Below are positions 52,613 through 61,886 of a stretch of DNA of 64,000 nucleotides, one piece after another. Below the pieces are notes generated by a model that was not told the origin of the DNA, did no database searches, and saw only the letters and a list, made by a program, of their open reading frames with translations. The translations under genes were made by a program, and so were the position numbers. This DNA is from Gordonia rubripertincta (GTDB lineage Bacteria > Actinomycetota > Actinomycetes > Mycobacteriales > Mycobacteriaceae), in the NCBI RefSeq assembly GCF_038024875.1, contig NZ_CP136136.1, positions 2,170,001-2,234,000 of the forward strand. Direction: 5' to 3'. Each line of letters opens with the position of its first letter. Position 1 is the stretch's first letter.

Positions 52613-52933
52613 ATGGCGGATGTGGGCACCCTTCGGATCGATCATTCACCTGCTCAGGAACGGTATGAGGCGATTCTCGCCTCCGATTCCTTCGGCGAGG
52701 ACGAGGTGGTCGGCTACCTCGACTATGTCTCCGAGCCGTATCAGGTCGTGCTCACCCACACGGTGGTCCGTGAGCAGTACAGCGGGCATGGCTATGCGGG
52801 ACAACTGGTTCGGTTCGTCCTGGAGGACATCCGCGCGAGTGGCAAGCAGGTCGTGCCGGTCTGCTCGTACGTACAGCGTTTCATCGAGCGCCATCCGGAA
52901 TTCGCCGACATGGCGGTGCCGGTCCCTCAGTGA
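52613..52933 (+). CDS. Small GNAT-like N-acetyltransferase (YjdJ type)
   Basis: A 106-residue single-domain member of the short GCN5-related family. VVREQYSGHGYAGQLVRFVLEDIR (motif SGHGYAGQLV) is the acetyl-CoA loop, and VPVCSYVQRFIERHPEF is the conserved C-terminus. Substrate unknown. It stands between gpmA and senX3 with its own leaderless promoter. Confidence 0.85.
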   Translation: MADVGTLRIDHSPAQERYEAILASDSFGEDEVVGYLDYVSEPYQVVLTHTVVREQYSGHGYAGQLVRFVLEDIRASGKQVVPVCSYVQRFIERHPEFADMAVPVPQ

Positions 52934-52997
52934 TCCGCGCCGCCGGCGTGAGCTCCACCCGCCGGCGGTCGTGCCCGGCTGCCGCCGGGTCTTCGGC

Positions 52998-53026
52998 GAA
53001 CGGCACGTGAACAGCTGCCGAACAGC
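52998..53026 (+). promoter_or_regulatory. Triple PHO-box-like direct repeat before senX3
   Basis: GAACGGC (52998), GAACAGC (53009) and GAACAGC (53020) repeat every 11 bases with four-base spacers. This is the spacing used by PhoB/PhoP/RegX3-type regulators. The array ends 34 bases before the senX3 -10 box, the right place for autoactivation by phosphorylated RegX3. Confidence 0.65.
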
Positions 53027-53060
53027 TGCGACATCTGTGCAGCTGTCGTTGGTTCCGCCG

Positions 53061-53066
53061 TAAGCT
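53061..53066 (+). promoter_or_regulatory. -10 box TAAGCT, leaderless start of senX3
   Basis: TAAGCT ends six bases before the GTG at 53073. Confidence 0.55.
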
Positions 53067-53072
53067 GGGCCC

Positions 53073-54431
53073 GTGGCCGCCGCAATCTCAGCCGCGACGA
53101 TCGCATTCGTGCTCGCGCTCATCCTCGGAGTCACGCTGGGGCGTCGTCTCGGCGCCTCCGGGTGGCCCCGACACTTCGCGCTCGGCTCCTGGTTCGGCCG
53201 CGAACGCACGTCCACACGATCCGACGCCTCCGCCGACGCTGCCCTGCCCGTGCCCGCCACCGACCGCGCGCAGGAGCCGAGGGTCGTGTCCGCCTCGGCC
53301 GAGATTCGGGACTCCGATGTGACGTCGACGACCGCCGACGGCCGGATGACCAAGGCCGGCCTGCTGAGCATGGTCGTCCGCAACTCGACCACCGCCGTCG
53401 CCGTCGTCGACGGGTTCCGCGATGTCGTGATGTTCAACCACCGGGCCGTCGAGCTGGGGATCGTCCGCGAGATGCTGCTCGCCGACCCCGTCTGGGATGC
53501 GGTGAAGGAGGTCCTCGACACCGACGGCGAGCAGCACTTCGAGTTCAGCCCGCCCACGTCGACCCTCGGCTTCGTCTCCACCGGCCGCACCCCGCGGCCC
53601 ACCGTCGAACATGTGCGCTGCCTGGCCAAGGTGGTGGCCCAGGACGACGAGCGGTACGCCGTGGTCTACGGCCTCGACGACACCGAACACAAGCGGCTCG
53701 AGGCCACCCGTCGCGACTTCGTGGCGAACGTGTCGCATGAACTCAAGACGCCGGTCGGCGCGATCGGCCTGCTCGCCGAGGCCCTCCTGGAATCGTCCGA
53801 CGACATCGAGTCGGTCCAGCACTTCGGCCAGCGGGTCGTCGGGGAGACCCAACGGATGGGCAGGCTGGTGAGCGAACTGCTCGCGTTGTCGCGCCTGCAG
53901 GACGGCCACACCCCCGAGTTCACCCGGATCGACGTCGACGAGCTGGTCGACGACGCTCTCGCCGCGGCGACGCTGACCGCCGAGGCGGCGTCGATAGAAC
54001 TGCGGTCCGACGAGCCGCTCGGCGCGACGATCCGCGGCGACCGTCTCCTGCTGCTCACCGCTCTCAACAACCTGATCACCAACGCCATCGCCTACTCGCC
54101 CGCGGACACCGTCGTCTCGCTCAGCCGCCGCATCATCAAGATCGACGGCCGTCCGATGGTGGCGATCGCCGTCACCGACCGCGGCATCGGCATCGCCCGC
54201 GGCGATCAGCAGCGTGTCTTCGAACGCTTCTTCCGCGTCGACCAGGCGAGGTCGCGGATGACCGGTGGTACCGGTCTTGGCCTGGCGATCGTCAAACACG
54301 TGGCCGCCAATCACGGCGGCACGATCAACCTGTGGAGCGAACCGGGCACCGGCTCCACGTTCACGCTGTGCATCCCCGAGGACCTGTCCGACGTGGGCTG
54401 GTCCGCTGACGACAAGGAATCGAAGAGTTGA
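53073..54431 (+). CDS. senX3: Sensor histidine kinase SenX3
   Basis: Phosphate-responsive sensor kinase of the SenX3-RegX3 system. The 452-residue protein has an N-terminal membrane helix (about 5-22), a linker, a PAS-like domain (about 95-200), the phosphoacceptor H222 in VANVSHELKTPVG, and an ATPase domain with NLITNAIAYSP, DRGIGIARGDQQRVFERFFR (motif DRGIGI) and TGGTGLGLAIVKH. Its stop overlaps the regX3 start by four bases. Orthologous to Rv0490. Confidence 0.96.
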   Translation: MAAAISAATIAFVLALILGVTLGRRLGASGWPRHFALGSWFGRERTSTRSDASADAALPVPATDRAQEPRVVSASAEIRDSDVTSTTADGRMTKAGLLSMVVRNSTTAVAVVDGFRDVVMFNHRAVELGIVREMLLADPVWDAVKEVLDTDGEQHFEFSPPTSTLGFVSTGRTPRPTVEHVRCLAKVVAQDDERYAVVYGLDDTEHKRLEATRRDFVANVSHELKTPVGAIGLLAEALLESSDDIESVQHFGQRVVGETQRMGRLVSELLALSRLQDGHTPEFTRIDVDELVDDALAAATLTAEAASIELRSDEPLGATIRGDRLLLLTALNNLITNAIAYSPADTVVSLSRRIIKIDGRPMVAIAVTDRGIGIARGDQQRVFERFFRVDQARSRMTGGTGLGLAIVKHVAANHGGTINLWSEPGTGSTFTLCIPEDLSDVGWSADDKESKS

Positions 54432-55114
54432 CCCACGTGCTGATCGTCGAGGACGAGGAATCGCTGGCGGATCCGCTGGCCTTCCTACTGCGCAAGGAGG
54501 GGTTCGAGGCCAGCATCGTCAACGACGGTGCCCAGGCGTTGCCCGCCTTCGACCGCGTGAGCCCCGACATCGTCCTCCTCGACCTGATGCTCCCCGGGAT
54601 GTCGGGGACGGAGATCTGCAAGGCCCTGCGTGCCCGGTCGAACGTGCCGGTGATCATGGTGACGGCCCGGGACGCCGAGATCGACAAGGTCGTCGGACTG
54701 GAACTCGGCGCCGACGACTACGTGACCAAGCCGTACTCGGCGCGCGAACTCATTGCCCGAATCCGGGCGGTCCTGCGTCGCGGGGCGGACGCCGCCGAGG
54801 ACGACCTCGATCTCGGTGTCCTCGAGGCGGGTCCGGTCCGGATGGACGTGGAGCGACACACCGTGTCGGTCGACGGCCAGTCGATCACGTTGCCGCTCAA
54901 GGAATTCGACCTTCTCGAATACCTCCTGCGCAATGCCGGCCGCGTGCTCACCCGCGGGCAGCTGATCGACCGGGTCTGGGGAGCGGACTATGTCGGCGAC
55001 ACCAAGACCCTCGACGTGCATGTCAAACGCCTGCGCTCCAAGATCGAGCCCGATCCGGGCACCCCGAAGCACCTCATCACCGTCCGTGGCCTCGGGTACA
55101 AACTCGAGGCCTGA
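54428..55114 (+). CDS. regX3: Response regulator RegX3
   Basis: OmpR/PhoB-type regulator of phosphate starvation genes. The 228 residues are close to M. tuberculosis RegX3 (Rv0491) throughout. The receiver domain has the acidic pair in VEDEES, phosphoacceptor D52 in LLDLMLPGMSG and the Lys in VTKPYSAREL. The winged-helix domain has LPLKEFDLLEYLL and DTKTLDVHVKRLRSKIE. The TTG start overlaps the senX3 stop (TTGA). Confidence 0.97.
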   Translation: MTHVLIVEDEESLADPLAFLLRKEGFEASIVNDGAQALPAFDRVSPDIVLLDLMLPGMSGTEICKALRARSNVPVIMVTARDAEIDKVVGLELGADDYVTKPYSARELIARIRAVLRRGADAAEDDLDLGVLEAGPVRMDVERHTVSVDGQSITLPLKEFDLLEYLLRNAGRVLTRGQLIDRVWGADYVGDTKTLDVHVKRLRSKIEPDPGTPKHLITVRGLGYKLEA

Positions 55115-55145
55115 AACGGGTGCGCGGTCTCCCGCGCACCCGGGG

Positions 55146-56007
55146 TCACTCCGGCGGTTGCAGCTCGTATTTGACGTCGGTCTCGCGACGGGCGGTCGCG
55201 GCTGTGGTCGCCGGGTGAACGGCGATGAGGCCCAACCCCTTACGACGCCGGCAGGCGGCGGCGAGGGCCTCGTAGGCCGGGGCGCCGAGCAGCTCGGTCA
55301 GCTCGGGTGCGTAGGACTCCCACACCTGCTTGGCGCCGACGTGCGCGTCGGGTGATCCCGAGCAGTACCACTTGAGATCGTGGCCGCCCTCGCCCCAGCC
55401 GCGGCGGTCGAACTCGGTGATCGTCGTCTGCAGGACCTCGGTGCCGTCGGGACGTTCCACCCCAGTCCTGCTCACGGCGAACCGGCAACTGCCAGCACAC
55501 GTCGGGCTTGACGGTCAGCGGTTCGAGTCCCTTGCGCAGGGCCATCGAGTGCAGCGCGCATCCGACGCCGCCCTCGAAGCCCGGCCGGTTGAGAAAGATG
55601 CACGCGCCCTTGTGAAGCCGCGTCTTGAGCGCCGGCTCGTCGTCGAGGTCGCCTTCTTCGAGGTACCCCCTGGGGCCGAGCGGGTTCTTGCCCGACCCCT
55701 TCTTGTAGAACTGCCAGTCCTCCGGGGTGAGCATCGAGACGCCGTGGGCGAGACGCTCCCGATCGTCGGAGTCGGACAGGTAGGCGCCGTGACTGCAGCA
55801 ACCGTCGGTCTCGCGTCCGGGCAGGATGCCCTGGCAGGCCGGGGTGCCGAAGACGCAGGTCCAGTGCGACAGCAGCCAGGTGAGGTCGGCTCTGATGAAG
55901 TGTTCGGGATCGGCCGGATCGACGAATTCGTACCATTCGCGCGGAAAGTCGAGTTCGACCTCCGGGGCGGGCGTGATTCGTGGCGCGGACGGCGAGAGTG
56001 CGGTCAC
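55146..56007 (-). pseudogene. Rv0495c-like cysteine-rich protein, frameshifted as sequenced
   Basis: Conserved actinobacterial protein of unknown function. The N-terminal part is rich in cysteines (CVFGTPACQGILPGRE, GCCSHGAYL, GACIFLNRPG, VGCALHS, DVCWQLP), recalling YkgJ/DUF3109-type metal or Fe-S proteins. After RREQDW the frame is lost. The rest (VERPDGTEVLQTTITEFDRRG, motif only: TEVLQTTITEFDRRG; then KWYCSGSPDAH) lies one frame over. Removing one base from the four-C run at 55460-55463 gives about 286 residues, near the homologue's length. Position after regX3 matches Rv0495c. GTG start with -10 box seven bases upstream. Confidence 0.82.
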
Positions 56008-56014
56008 GACTACA

Positions 56015-56056
56015 ACGGTAGCCGGGATCGTGCCGACACGGCGGCTGCACTACCGT
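56015..56056. promoter_or_regulatory. Symmetrical divergent leaderless promoters
   Basis: TACCGT occurs on the minus strand (56020-56015), seven bases before the GTG at 56007. It occurs again on the plus strand (56051-56056), six bases before the GTG at 56063. Confidence 0.6.
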
Positions 56057-56062
56057 TGACCC

Positions 56063-57040
56063 GTGCGCTTAGGAGTTCTGGACGTGGGCAGCAACACTGT
56101 CCACCTCCTGGTGGTCGATGCCCATCGCGGCGGCCACCCGACGCCCATGAGTTCGACCAAGGCCGTTCTGCGCCTGGCCGAACAGATCGACGCCGATGGG
56201 CGGATGAGCGACAAGGCGGTGTCGAAGCTGATCGACTCCGTCACGGAGTTCACCCACATCGCCGGCACCTCCGGTTGCGAGCAGATGATGGCCTTCGCGA
56301 CGTCGGCCGTCCGCGACGCCACCAATTCCGATGACCTGCTCGACGAGGTCGAGTTGCGCACCGGGGTGCGCATCGCGGTCCTCTCCGGCCGCGACGAGGC
56401 ACGTCTGACCTCCCTCGCCGTCCGCCGCTGGCGCGGCTGGAGCGCGGGCCGCATCCTCGCCCTCGACATCGGCGGCGGTTCGCTGGAGATGTCCAACGGT
56501 GTCGACGAAGAACCCGACGTCGCGCTGTCGTTGCCGCTCGGAGCCGGACGACTCACCCGCGAGTGGCTGCCCGACGACCCACCGGACCGGCGCCGGATCG
56601 GTGTTCTGCGGGACTGGCTCGACGCGGAGCTGCGGGCCCCCGCCAAGGAGCTCCTCGCGCCCGGCGCACCCGACCTCTGTGTCGGCACCTCGAAGACGTT
56701 CCGCAGCCTCGCCCGCCTCACCGGCGCGGCGCCGTCGAGCGCGGGGCCCCGCGTCCGGCGCGAATTGACGACGAGCGGCCTTCGCCAGCTCATCTCCTTC
56801 ATCTCCCGCATGACCCGCGCCGACCGCGCCGCACTGGAGGGCGTCAGCGCCGATCGTGCCGGTCAGCTGGTCGCCGGAGCGCTCGTGGCGGAGGCGGCTA
56901 TGCGGGCCCTCCGAGTCGATACACTGGAGATCTGTCCGTGGGCTCTGCGGGAGGGTGTGATCTTGCGTCGACTCGACGCGGAACCAGCCGACTCGTTCGA
57001 GCCCTCACAGACGACTGGCGCCCGGGGCGGCGTCGGCTGA
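56063..57040 (+). CDS. ppx: Exopolyphosphatase (Ppx/GppA family)
   Basis: Releases phosphate from polyphosphate; family members also act on pppGpp. The 325-residue protein has an actin-like fold with LGVLDVGSNTVHLLVVD (motif DVGSNTVHLL), FATSAVRDA, GRDEARLT and LALDIGGGSLE. It is the short form lacking the C-terminal HD-like domain, like M. tuberculosis PPX1 (Rv0496). The neighbouring senX3-regX3 also deals with phosphate. Confidence 0.92.
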   Translation: MRLGVLDVGSNTVHLLVVDAHRGGHPTPMSSTKAVLRLAEQIDADGRMSDKAVSKLIDSVTEFTHIAGTSGCEQMMAFATSAVRDATNSDDLLDEVELRTGVRIAVLSGRDEARLTSLAVRRWRGWSAGRILALDIGGGSLEMSNGVDEEPDVALSLPLGAGRLTREWLPDDPPDRRRIGVLRDWLDAELRAPAKELLAPGAPDLCVGTSKTFRSLARLTGAAPSSAGPRVRRELTTSGLRQLISFISRMTRADRAALEGVSADRAGQLVAGALVAEAAMRALRVDTLEICPWALREGVILRRLDAEPADSFEPSQTTGARGGVG

Positions 57041-57171
57041 TCCGGTCTGCGATGCCCACGGGCGCGCGGGATGGGGGAGACGGTCGACGGTGCGTCCACG
57101 AGCGCCGGGAAGTACCCAGGCGGATGCGCTCGACCGGCATCCGGTGACGTTCGAGGACGGAGAGCCACTTC

Positions 57172-59001
57172 ATGTCGAAGGATTCGGAGCCCGAATCTCG
57201 ACCCATCTCGGTATCGGAACTACTCGCGCGGTCGCAGGCGGCCGGCGGCACCACGCCCACGCGGCGTGACGGTCGCGGCCGTCGACGCGCGGGTCGCGAC
57301 GGCTCGGTCTCGGTCTCGGACCTGACCGGCGAGATCCCGAAGATCACCGACGCGCCTGCAGCACAGGCCGACGACAAGCCGGCTCCCGTGGACGAGAAGC
57401 CCGCGAACGAGAAGGCGGCCGCGCCGGCCGAACCCGCCGCGGTGGAGACACCGGAGGTCGAGACGCCCCGGGACGAGGTCGACGAGGTCGACCAACCGGA
57501 GACGGAAGCTCCCGAGGCGGCATCGGCGCCGGAACCCTCGACGCCCGGACCAGCGACCGAACCGTCGGTGCCGGAACCCACCGAGACTCCCGAACCCGAG
57601 ACCTCGGGCCCGGAGTCGGCCGCACCCCGCGCCTGGGGTCCGGCGGGCTGGTCGGGGACCGAGAGCCCTGACGGTCCGTTCCCGCGGTCGGGCAACCCCG
57701 TCGCGCGCCGCGCCGCCGACGACCGCCCGGTCGCCGACCGCTCCCGTCGGGACCGACCGTTCTCGACGTCGGGCCGCAACGCCAGCGGTATGCCCGGTTA
57801 CGGCGAGGCACCGCCGGCCACCCGTGACTTCAGCTCGGATTCCGTCGCCCGGCGCATGAGTCCGCCCCGCGACTCGGCGCCGGTCGACGAGGAGTCGGCG
57901 AACGCGGTCACCGGCATCATCCCGCTCGTGGAGGGTTCCGACGAGGGCCTCGTCGTCGTCGAATCCGACGACGTGGTGACCTACGACCTCACCGAGGTCG
58001 ACTCCGGTTCAGATCCGCGCGAGCGGGCCGATGGCGGGTTCTCCGACGTCATGGACTTCGACGCCTATCGCAACTTCGCCGACGTGGAGGGCGACGCCGA
58101 CACCGGCGCACAGCCGGCGGTCGGGACGAGCGGACCCAGGAAGGGCGCCAAGGCGCTGGGTGGGCTCGCACGCAAACTGTTCAGCCGGAAATCGGCGGGC
58201 GCTGCCGCGGGAACCGCCGCCACGGCCGCCGCAGCGAAGTCGGGCAAGGACGCCGCCCCGGCCGGTGGCCGCGCACGAGCCGCCGCGGCGCGGGCACGCG
58301 ATGACGACGAGAACCCGACCGAGATCATCGCGCCGGTCCCGACCCCGGAGGACGCCGCCGCTCCCGAGGAGTCGGCCGCGGTGGACACCCGCGGCGAGGA
58401 CACCCGGCCCGCGGAGACCGCCGAGACCGTGGACTGGCAGGCGTCGGCCCAGTGGTACGACACCGAGGCGTGGTCGGCGCCGGTCGTCGACGAGGAGGAT
58501 GACCAGCCCAGCGAATCGGCCGAGTCCACCACCTCATCCGAGCCCGAAGACCCGGCCAAGCCCGACACCGCCCGTCTCGCGGAGACCGCCGACCTCGACG
58601 AGACCCCCGGTGGTGACACCGAAGGGTCGTCGGAGGGCGCCGTCGCGGGTATGTCGACGCCCGAGAACGACGAGGCCGCGAGGCCCGCGGTCACCGGCGA
58701 CGAGACCGACGAGGCCGCGGTCGACGAGACCAGGGAGGAGAGGTCGCCGGCTGTCGCCTGGCTCCTGATCTTCGGTCAGGCAGTCGCAGGTCTGGTCGTC
58801 GGCATCGGCCTGTTCTGGGGCTTCACCGAACTGTGGCGCTGGAATCCGTACTTCGCGCTGGTGCTCGCGGTCCTGGTCATCTTCGGGATCGTCACGTTGT
58901 CGCACGTCGTGCGGCGCACCAAGGACCTGACCACGACGCTGCTCGCGTTGGGGGTCGGCCTGCTGGTGACCATCGGTCCACTGGTGCTCCTGGCCACGTG
59001 A
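57172..59001 (+). CDS. Long disordered membrane protein (Rv0497-like)
   Basis: 609 residues. The N-terminus SRPISVSELLARSQAAG is the conserved part. About 470 residues of acidic, Pro/Glu/Ala/Thr-rich sequence follow, with a basic patch near 325-345 (ARKLFSRKSAG). Three hydrophobic helices (about 525-605) close the protein. Position between ppx and the Rv0498-like gene matches Rv0497, but the middle region is much longer than in that protein as known (about 310 residues). GGAGAG precedes the ATG. Function unknown. Confidence 0.85.
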   Translation: MSKDSEPESRPISVSELLARSQAAGGTTPTRRDGRGRRRAGRDGSVSVSDLTGEIPKITDAPAAQADDKPAPVDEKPANEKAAAPAEPAAVETPEVETPRDEVDEVDQPETEAPEAASAPEPSTPGPATEPSVPEPTETPEPETSGPESAAPRAWGPAGWSGTESPDGPFPRSGNPVARRAADDRPVADRSRRDRPFSTSGRNASGMPGYGEAPPATRDFSSDSVARRMSPPRDSAPVDEESANAVTGIIPLVEGSDEGLVVVESDDVVTYDLTEVDSGSDPRERADGGFSDVMDFDAYRNFADVEGDADTGAQPAVGTSGPRKGAKALGGLARKLFSRKSAGAAAGTAATAAAAKSGKDAAPAGGRARAAAARARDDDENPTEIIAPVPTPEDAAAPEESAAVDTRGEDTRPAETAETVDWQASAQWYDTEAWSAPVVDEEDDQPSESAESTTSSEPEDPAKPDTARLAETADLDETPGGDTEGSSEGAVAGMSTPENDEAARPAVTGDETDEAAVDETREERSPAVAWLLIFGQAVAGLVVGIGLFWGFTELWRWNPYFALVLAVLVIFGIVTLSHVVRRTKDLTTTLLALGVGLLVTIGPLVLLAT

Positions 59002-59906
59002 CGCCGCCCGAGCCGCCTCCGCTCCCCAGGCCGGAGATACCCATCGGCCTGTCGACCGCCTCGGTCTACCCGCAGAACACCGAGGCGGCCTTCGCCTACG
59101 CCGCCGACCTCGGCTACGACGGCGTCGAACTGATGGTCTGGGGCGACCCGGCCAGCCAGGACATCCGGCACGTCGCCTACCTGTCGGAGCACTATCAGGT
59201 GCCGGTGCTGTCGATCCACGCCCCGTGCCTGCTGATCAGCCAGCGGGTGTGGGGACGTGACCCGGTCGTGAAGCTCGCGCGCTCGGTGCAGGCGGCCGAG
59301 GATCTCGGCGCGCCGACCGTCGTCGTGCACCCGCCCTTTCGCTGGCAGCGTGGCTACGTGTCCGCCTTCGACGACCTCGTCGGCGAACTCGAGGAGGACA
59401 GCGGGGTCGCCATCGCCGTGGAGAACATGTTCCCGATGCGGGCCGACCGCTTCTTCGGGTCCCGGGAGCCGTCCGTGCGACGCCTCCAGAAGCGCGGTGG
59501 TGGACCGGGCCTCGCCGCTTCCGCCTTCGGCAAGTCGATCGACCCCACCGACGACGGGTACTCGAACTACACGCTCGACCTGTCGCACACCGCGACGGCC
59601 GGGGTCGACGCGCTCGACCTGCTCGAGCGCATGGGCTCGAGCCTCAACCATCTGCATCTCGCGGACGGCCACGGTGCGGCCACCGACGAACATCTCATCC
59701 CCGGTGACGGCGGACAGCCGTGCGCCGAGGTGTGCCGCCGGATCGCGGCGAGCGACTTCGCCGGCGCCGTCGTGCTGGAGGTGACCACCGGTAGTGCACG
59801 CACCAAACCCGAACGCAGTGCACTCCTGGCCCGTTCGCTAGATTTTGCGCGGCAGCATCTCAAACGGGAGCTGCACCCCGAGAGCGCCGGCCGGCGCAAC
59901 AACTGA
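58998..59906 (+). CDS. Sugar phosphate isomerase/epimerase-like TIM-barrel protein (Rv0498-like)
   Basis: A 302-residue AP-endonuclease-2/xylose-isomerase-like barrel. GLSTASVYPQNTEAAFAYAADLGYDGVEL (motif LGYDGVELMVWG), VVVHPPFRWQ, AVENMFP and HLHLADGHG carry the metal-binding His, Glu and Asp of the family. The GTG start overlaps the upstream stop (GTGA). Substrate unknown. Confidence 0.88.
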   Translation: MTPPEPPPLPRPEIPIGLSTASVYPQNTEAAFAYAADLGYDGVELMVWGDPASQDIRHVAYLSEHYQVPVLSIHAPCLLISQRVWGRDPVVKLARSVQAAEDLGAPTVVVHPPFRWQRGYVSAFDDLVGELEEDSGVAIAVENMFPMRADRFFGSREPSVRRLQKRGGGPGLAASAFGKSIDPTDDGYSNYTLDLSHTATAGVDALDLLERMGSSLNHLHLADGHGAATDEHLIPGDGGQPCAEVCRRIAASDFAGAVVLEVTTGSARTKPERSALLARSLDFARQHLKRELHPESAGRRNN

Positions 59907-59971
59907 CGCCCGGAGATCGTCGCGTTGCGGTCTTTCGCCGGCCGCGGGGTCGGCACGGCGAAAGCGGGACG

Positions 59972-60832
59972 ATGAGCAGCAAGATCACCGAGGTATTGGC
60001 GTTGACCGAGGTGGACCGCGGTGGTCCCGACTCCATCACCTTGCGCGCGCACATCGATGACACCTTCACCATCGGACCCAAGGTGCACGGCGGAAGCCTG
60101 CAGATGGTCGTGGCGAAAGCGGCGCGCACCGCGCTGAGCGCCCTCACGCCGTCCGATGATCCGAAGGTCGCCGACGCGGCCGCCGCGATGATCCCGGTCG
60201 CCGTCGCCAGCGACTACCTGACCGCACCCGATGCCGCCGACGTCGATCTCGCGATCTCGGTGCGCAAACGAGGCCGGACGGTCACGGTCCTGCAGGTCGA
60301 CGCGGTGCAGCAGGGTCGCACGGTCGTGTCCTCGTCGGTGACGATGGCCCGCCCCGACTCCGGCACCCCGCATCACTCCGGCCCCAACGTGCTCGACGGT
60401 ACGCCCGCCGAACCACCGTCGACCGGCATCTCGCTGGACGGTTCGCCTATCGCCGAGATCAACCACCTCGGCGCGGCGGTCGACCTGGTCCTCGACGCCG
60501 AGACATTCCCGATGGTCCGGGGCGAGACCGGTGAGCCGCTCGTGCGCGGCTGGATCCGTCCGAAGGGCCTCGAGCCCGACGAGTACTTCGCGGTCCTCGT
60601 GTGCGACATCTCGCCGCCGGTGGTCTTCAACCTCGCGATGTTCGGCTGGGCGCCGACCGTCCAGTTGACCACCTACGTGCGCCGGCATCCCGCGCCGGGC
60701 TGGTTGCGGTTCGCCGCGACGAGTACCGAGGTCGGGCCCGGAATGTTCGAAGAGGACCATCTCGTGGTGGACTCGACCGGGACAGTTGTCGCCCAGTCCC
60801 GTCAATTGGCACTCATTCCCGCAGGAAGGTAG
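59972..60832 (+). CDS. Thioesterase-family (double hotdog, TesB-like) protein
   Basis: 286 residues with two hotdog-like halves. The N-terminal half has FTIGPKVHGGSLQMVVAKA (motif KVHGGSLQMV) and the C-terminal half has TVQLTTYVRRHPAPGWLRF (motif TTYVRRHPAPGWL). It fits the TesB/acyl-CoA thioesterase-like group. Position matches Rv0499, directly before proC. An acyl-CoA substrate is expected but not known. Confidence 0.85.
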   Translation: MSSKITEVLALTEVDRGGPDSITLRAHIDDTFTIGPKVHGGSLQMVVAKAARTALSALTPSDDPKVADAAAAMIPVAVASDYLTAPDAADVDLAISVRKRGRTVTVLQVDAVQQGRTVVSSSVTMARPDSGTPHHSGPNVLDGTPAEPPSTGISLDGSPIAEINHLGAAVDLVLDAETFPMVRGETGEPLVRGWIRPKGLEPDEYFAVLVCDISPPVVFNLAMFGWAPTVQLTTYVRRHPAPGWLRFAATSTEVGPGMFEEDHLVVDSTGTVVAQSRQLALIPAGR

Positions 60833-60838
60833 ACATTC

Positions 60839-61699
60839 GTGACCGAACGCATCGCCATCATCGGTGGAGGCAAGATCGGGGAGGCGCTCCTGGCCGGCCT
60901 GATCGGTGCCGGAACCCCGACGAAGGATCTCGTCGTCGCGGAGAAGCTCGAATCCCGCGCGTCCGAGATCGCCGACGAATACGGGGTCCTGGTGACCGAC
61001 GTGAAGACGGCCGCCGAATCCGCGCAGTACGTCTTCCTCGCCATCAAGCCCGACGCCGTCGACTCGGTGCTGCGGGAACTGGCCTCGGCCGAGGACAACG
61101 CGGAGAGCGAGCGCGTCACCGTGACCCTCGTCGCCGGCATCCCGCTGGCCCGCTACGAGAGTGCGCTGCAGGCGGGTTCGCCGGTCATCCGCGTCATGCC
61201 GAACACGCCGATGCTCGTCAACGAGGCGATGTCCGCGGTGTCGGCCGGTCGGTACGTCGGCGATGAGCAGCTCAGCGCCGTCGTCAACATCCTCAAGACC
61301 GTCGGCCGGGTGGCCGTGGTGCCCGAGAAGCAGATGGACGCGGTCACCGCCGTGTCCGGGTCCGGTCCCGCCTACGTCTTCCTGCTCGCCGAGGCGATGA
61401 TCGACGCCGGCGTCGGCCTGGGTCTCACCCGCGCGCAGGCGTCGGAGATGGCGATCCAGACGATCCGCGGTGCGGGTGTCCTGCTCAGCGATTCGGGGAT
61501 GTCGCCGGTCGACCTGCGGGCCGCCGTGACCTCCCCGGGCGGTACCACCGCGGAGGCGATCCGCGAGTTCGAGGCCAACGGACTCCGGCACGCCGTCTAC
61601 CAGGCCACACGTGCCTGTGCGGCCGCCAGCGCCCGCGGCGGACGTCGAGTGGAAGTCGAGGGTTTGGCGTCGGGACACGCGGTGTCCGACACCCCATGA
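60839..61699 (+). CDS. proC: Pyrroline-5-carboxylate reductase
   Basis: Last step of proline synthesis. The 286-residue protein has the dinucleotide loop IIGGGKIGEALLAGL, the conserved VIRVMPNTPMLV, and the C-terminal SGMSPVDLRAAVTSPGGTTAEAI (motif TSPGGTTAEAI). GGAAGG precedes the GTG start. Orthologous to Rv0500. Confidence 0.96.
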   Translation: MTERIAIIGGGKIGEALLAGLIGAGTPTKDLVVAEKLESRASEIADEYGVLVTDVKTAAESAQYVFLAIKPDAVDSVLRELASAEDNAESERVTVTLVAGIPLARYESALQAGSPVIRVMPNTPMLVNEAMSAVSAGRYVGDEQLSAVVNILKTVGRVAVVPEKQMDAVTAVSGSGPAYVFLLAEAMIDAGVGLGLTRAQASEMAIQTIRGAGVLLSDSGMSPVDLRAAVTSPGGTTAEAIREFEANGLRHAVYQATRACAAASARGGRRVEVEGLASGHAVSDTP

Positions 61700-61886
61700 G
61701 TTGTGGTCGATGGGCCGTTAAACCCCAGCATGTTGGGGTCGAGTCACAGAAATCCCAGAAACCACGGTCCCTTACGTCGCTTTTTTCACATCTGCCACGC
61801 TAAGCTGCTTTAAGCACGTGCGTGTCTGATGTCCGCAGGAGGGGAAGCCTGCGGCCGCGACGCGTGCACCGGAGGTTGAGTGATCA

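Noticed and set aside
61722..61739. ACCCCA/TGGGGT hairpin after proC
   Set aside because: Only six pairs with a six-base loop and no T run; too weak to call a terminator.
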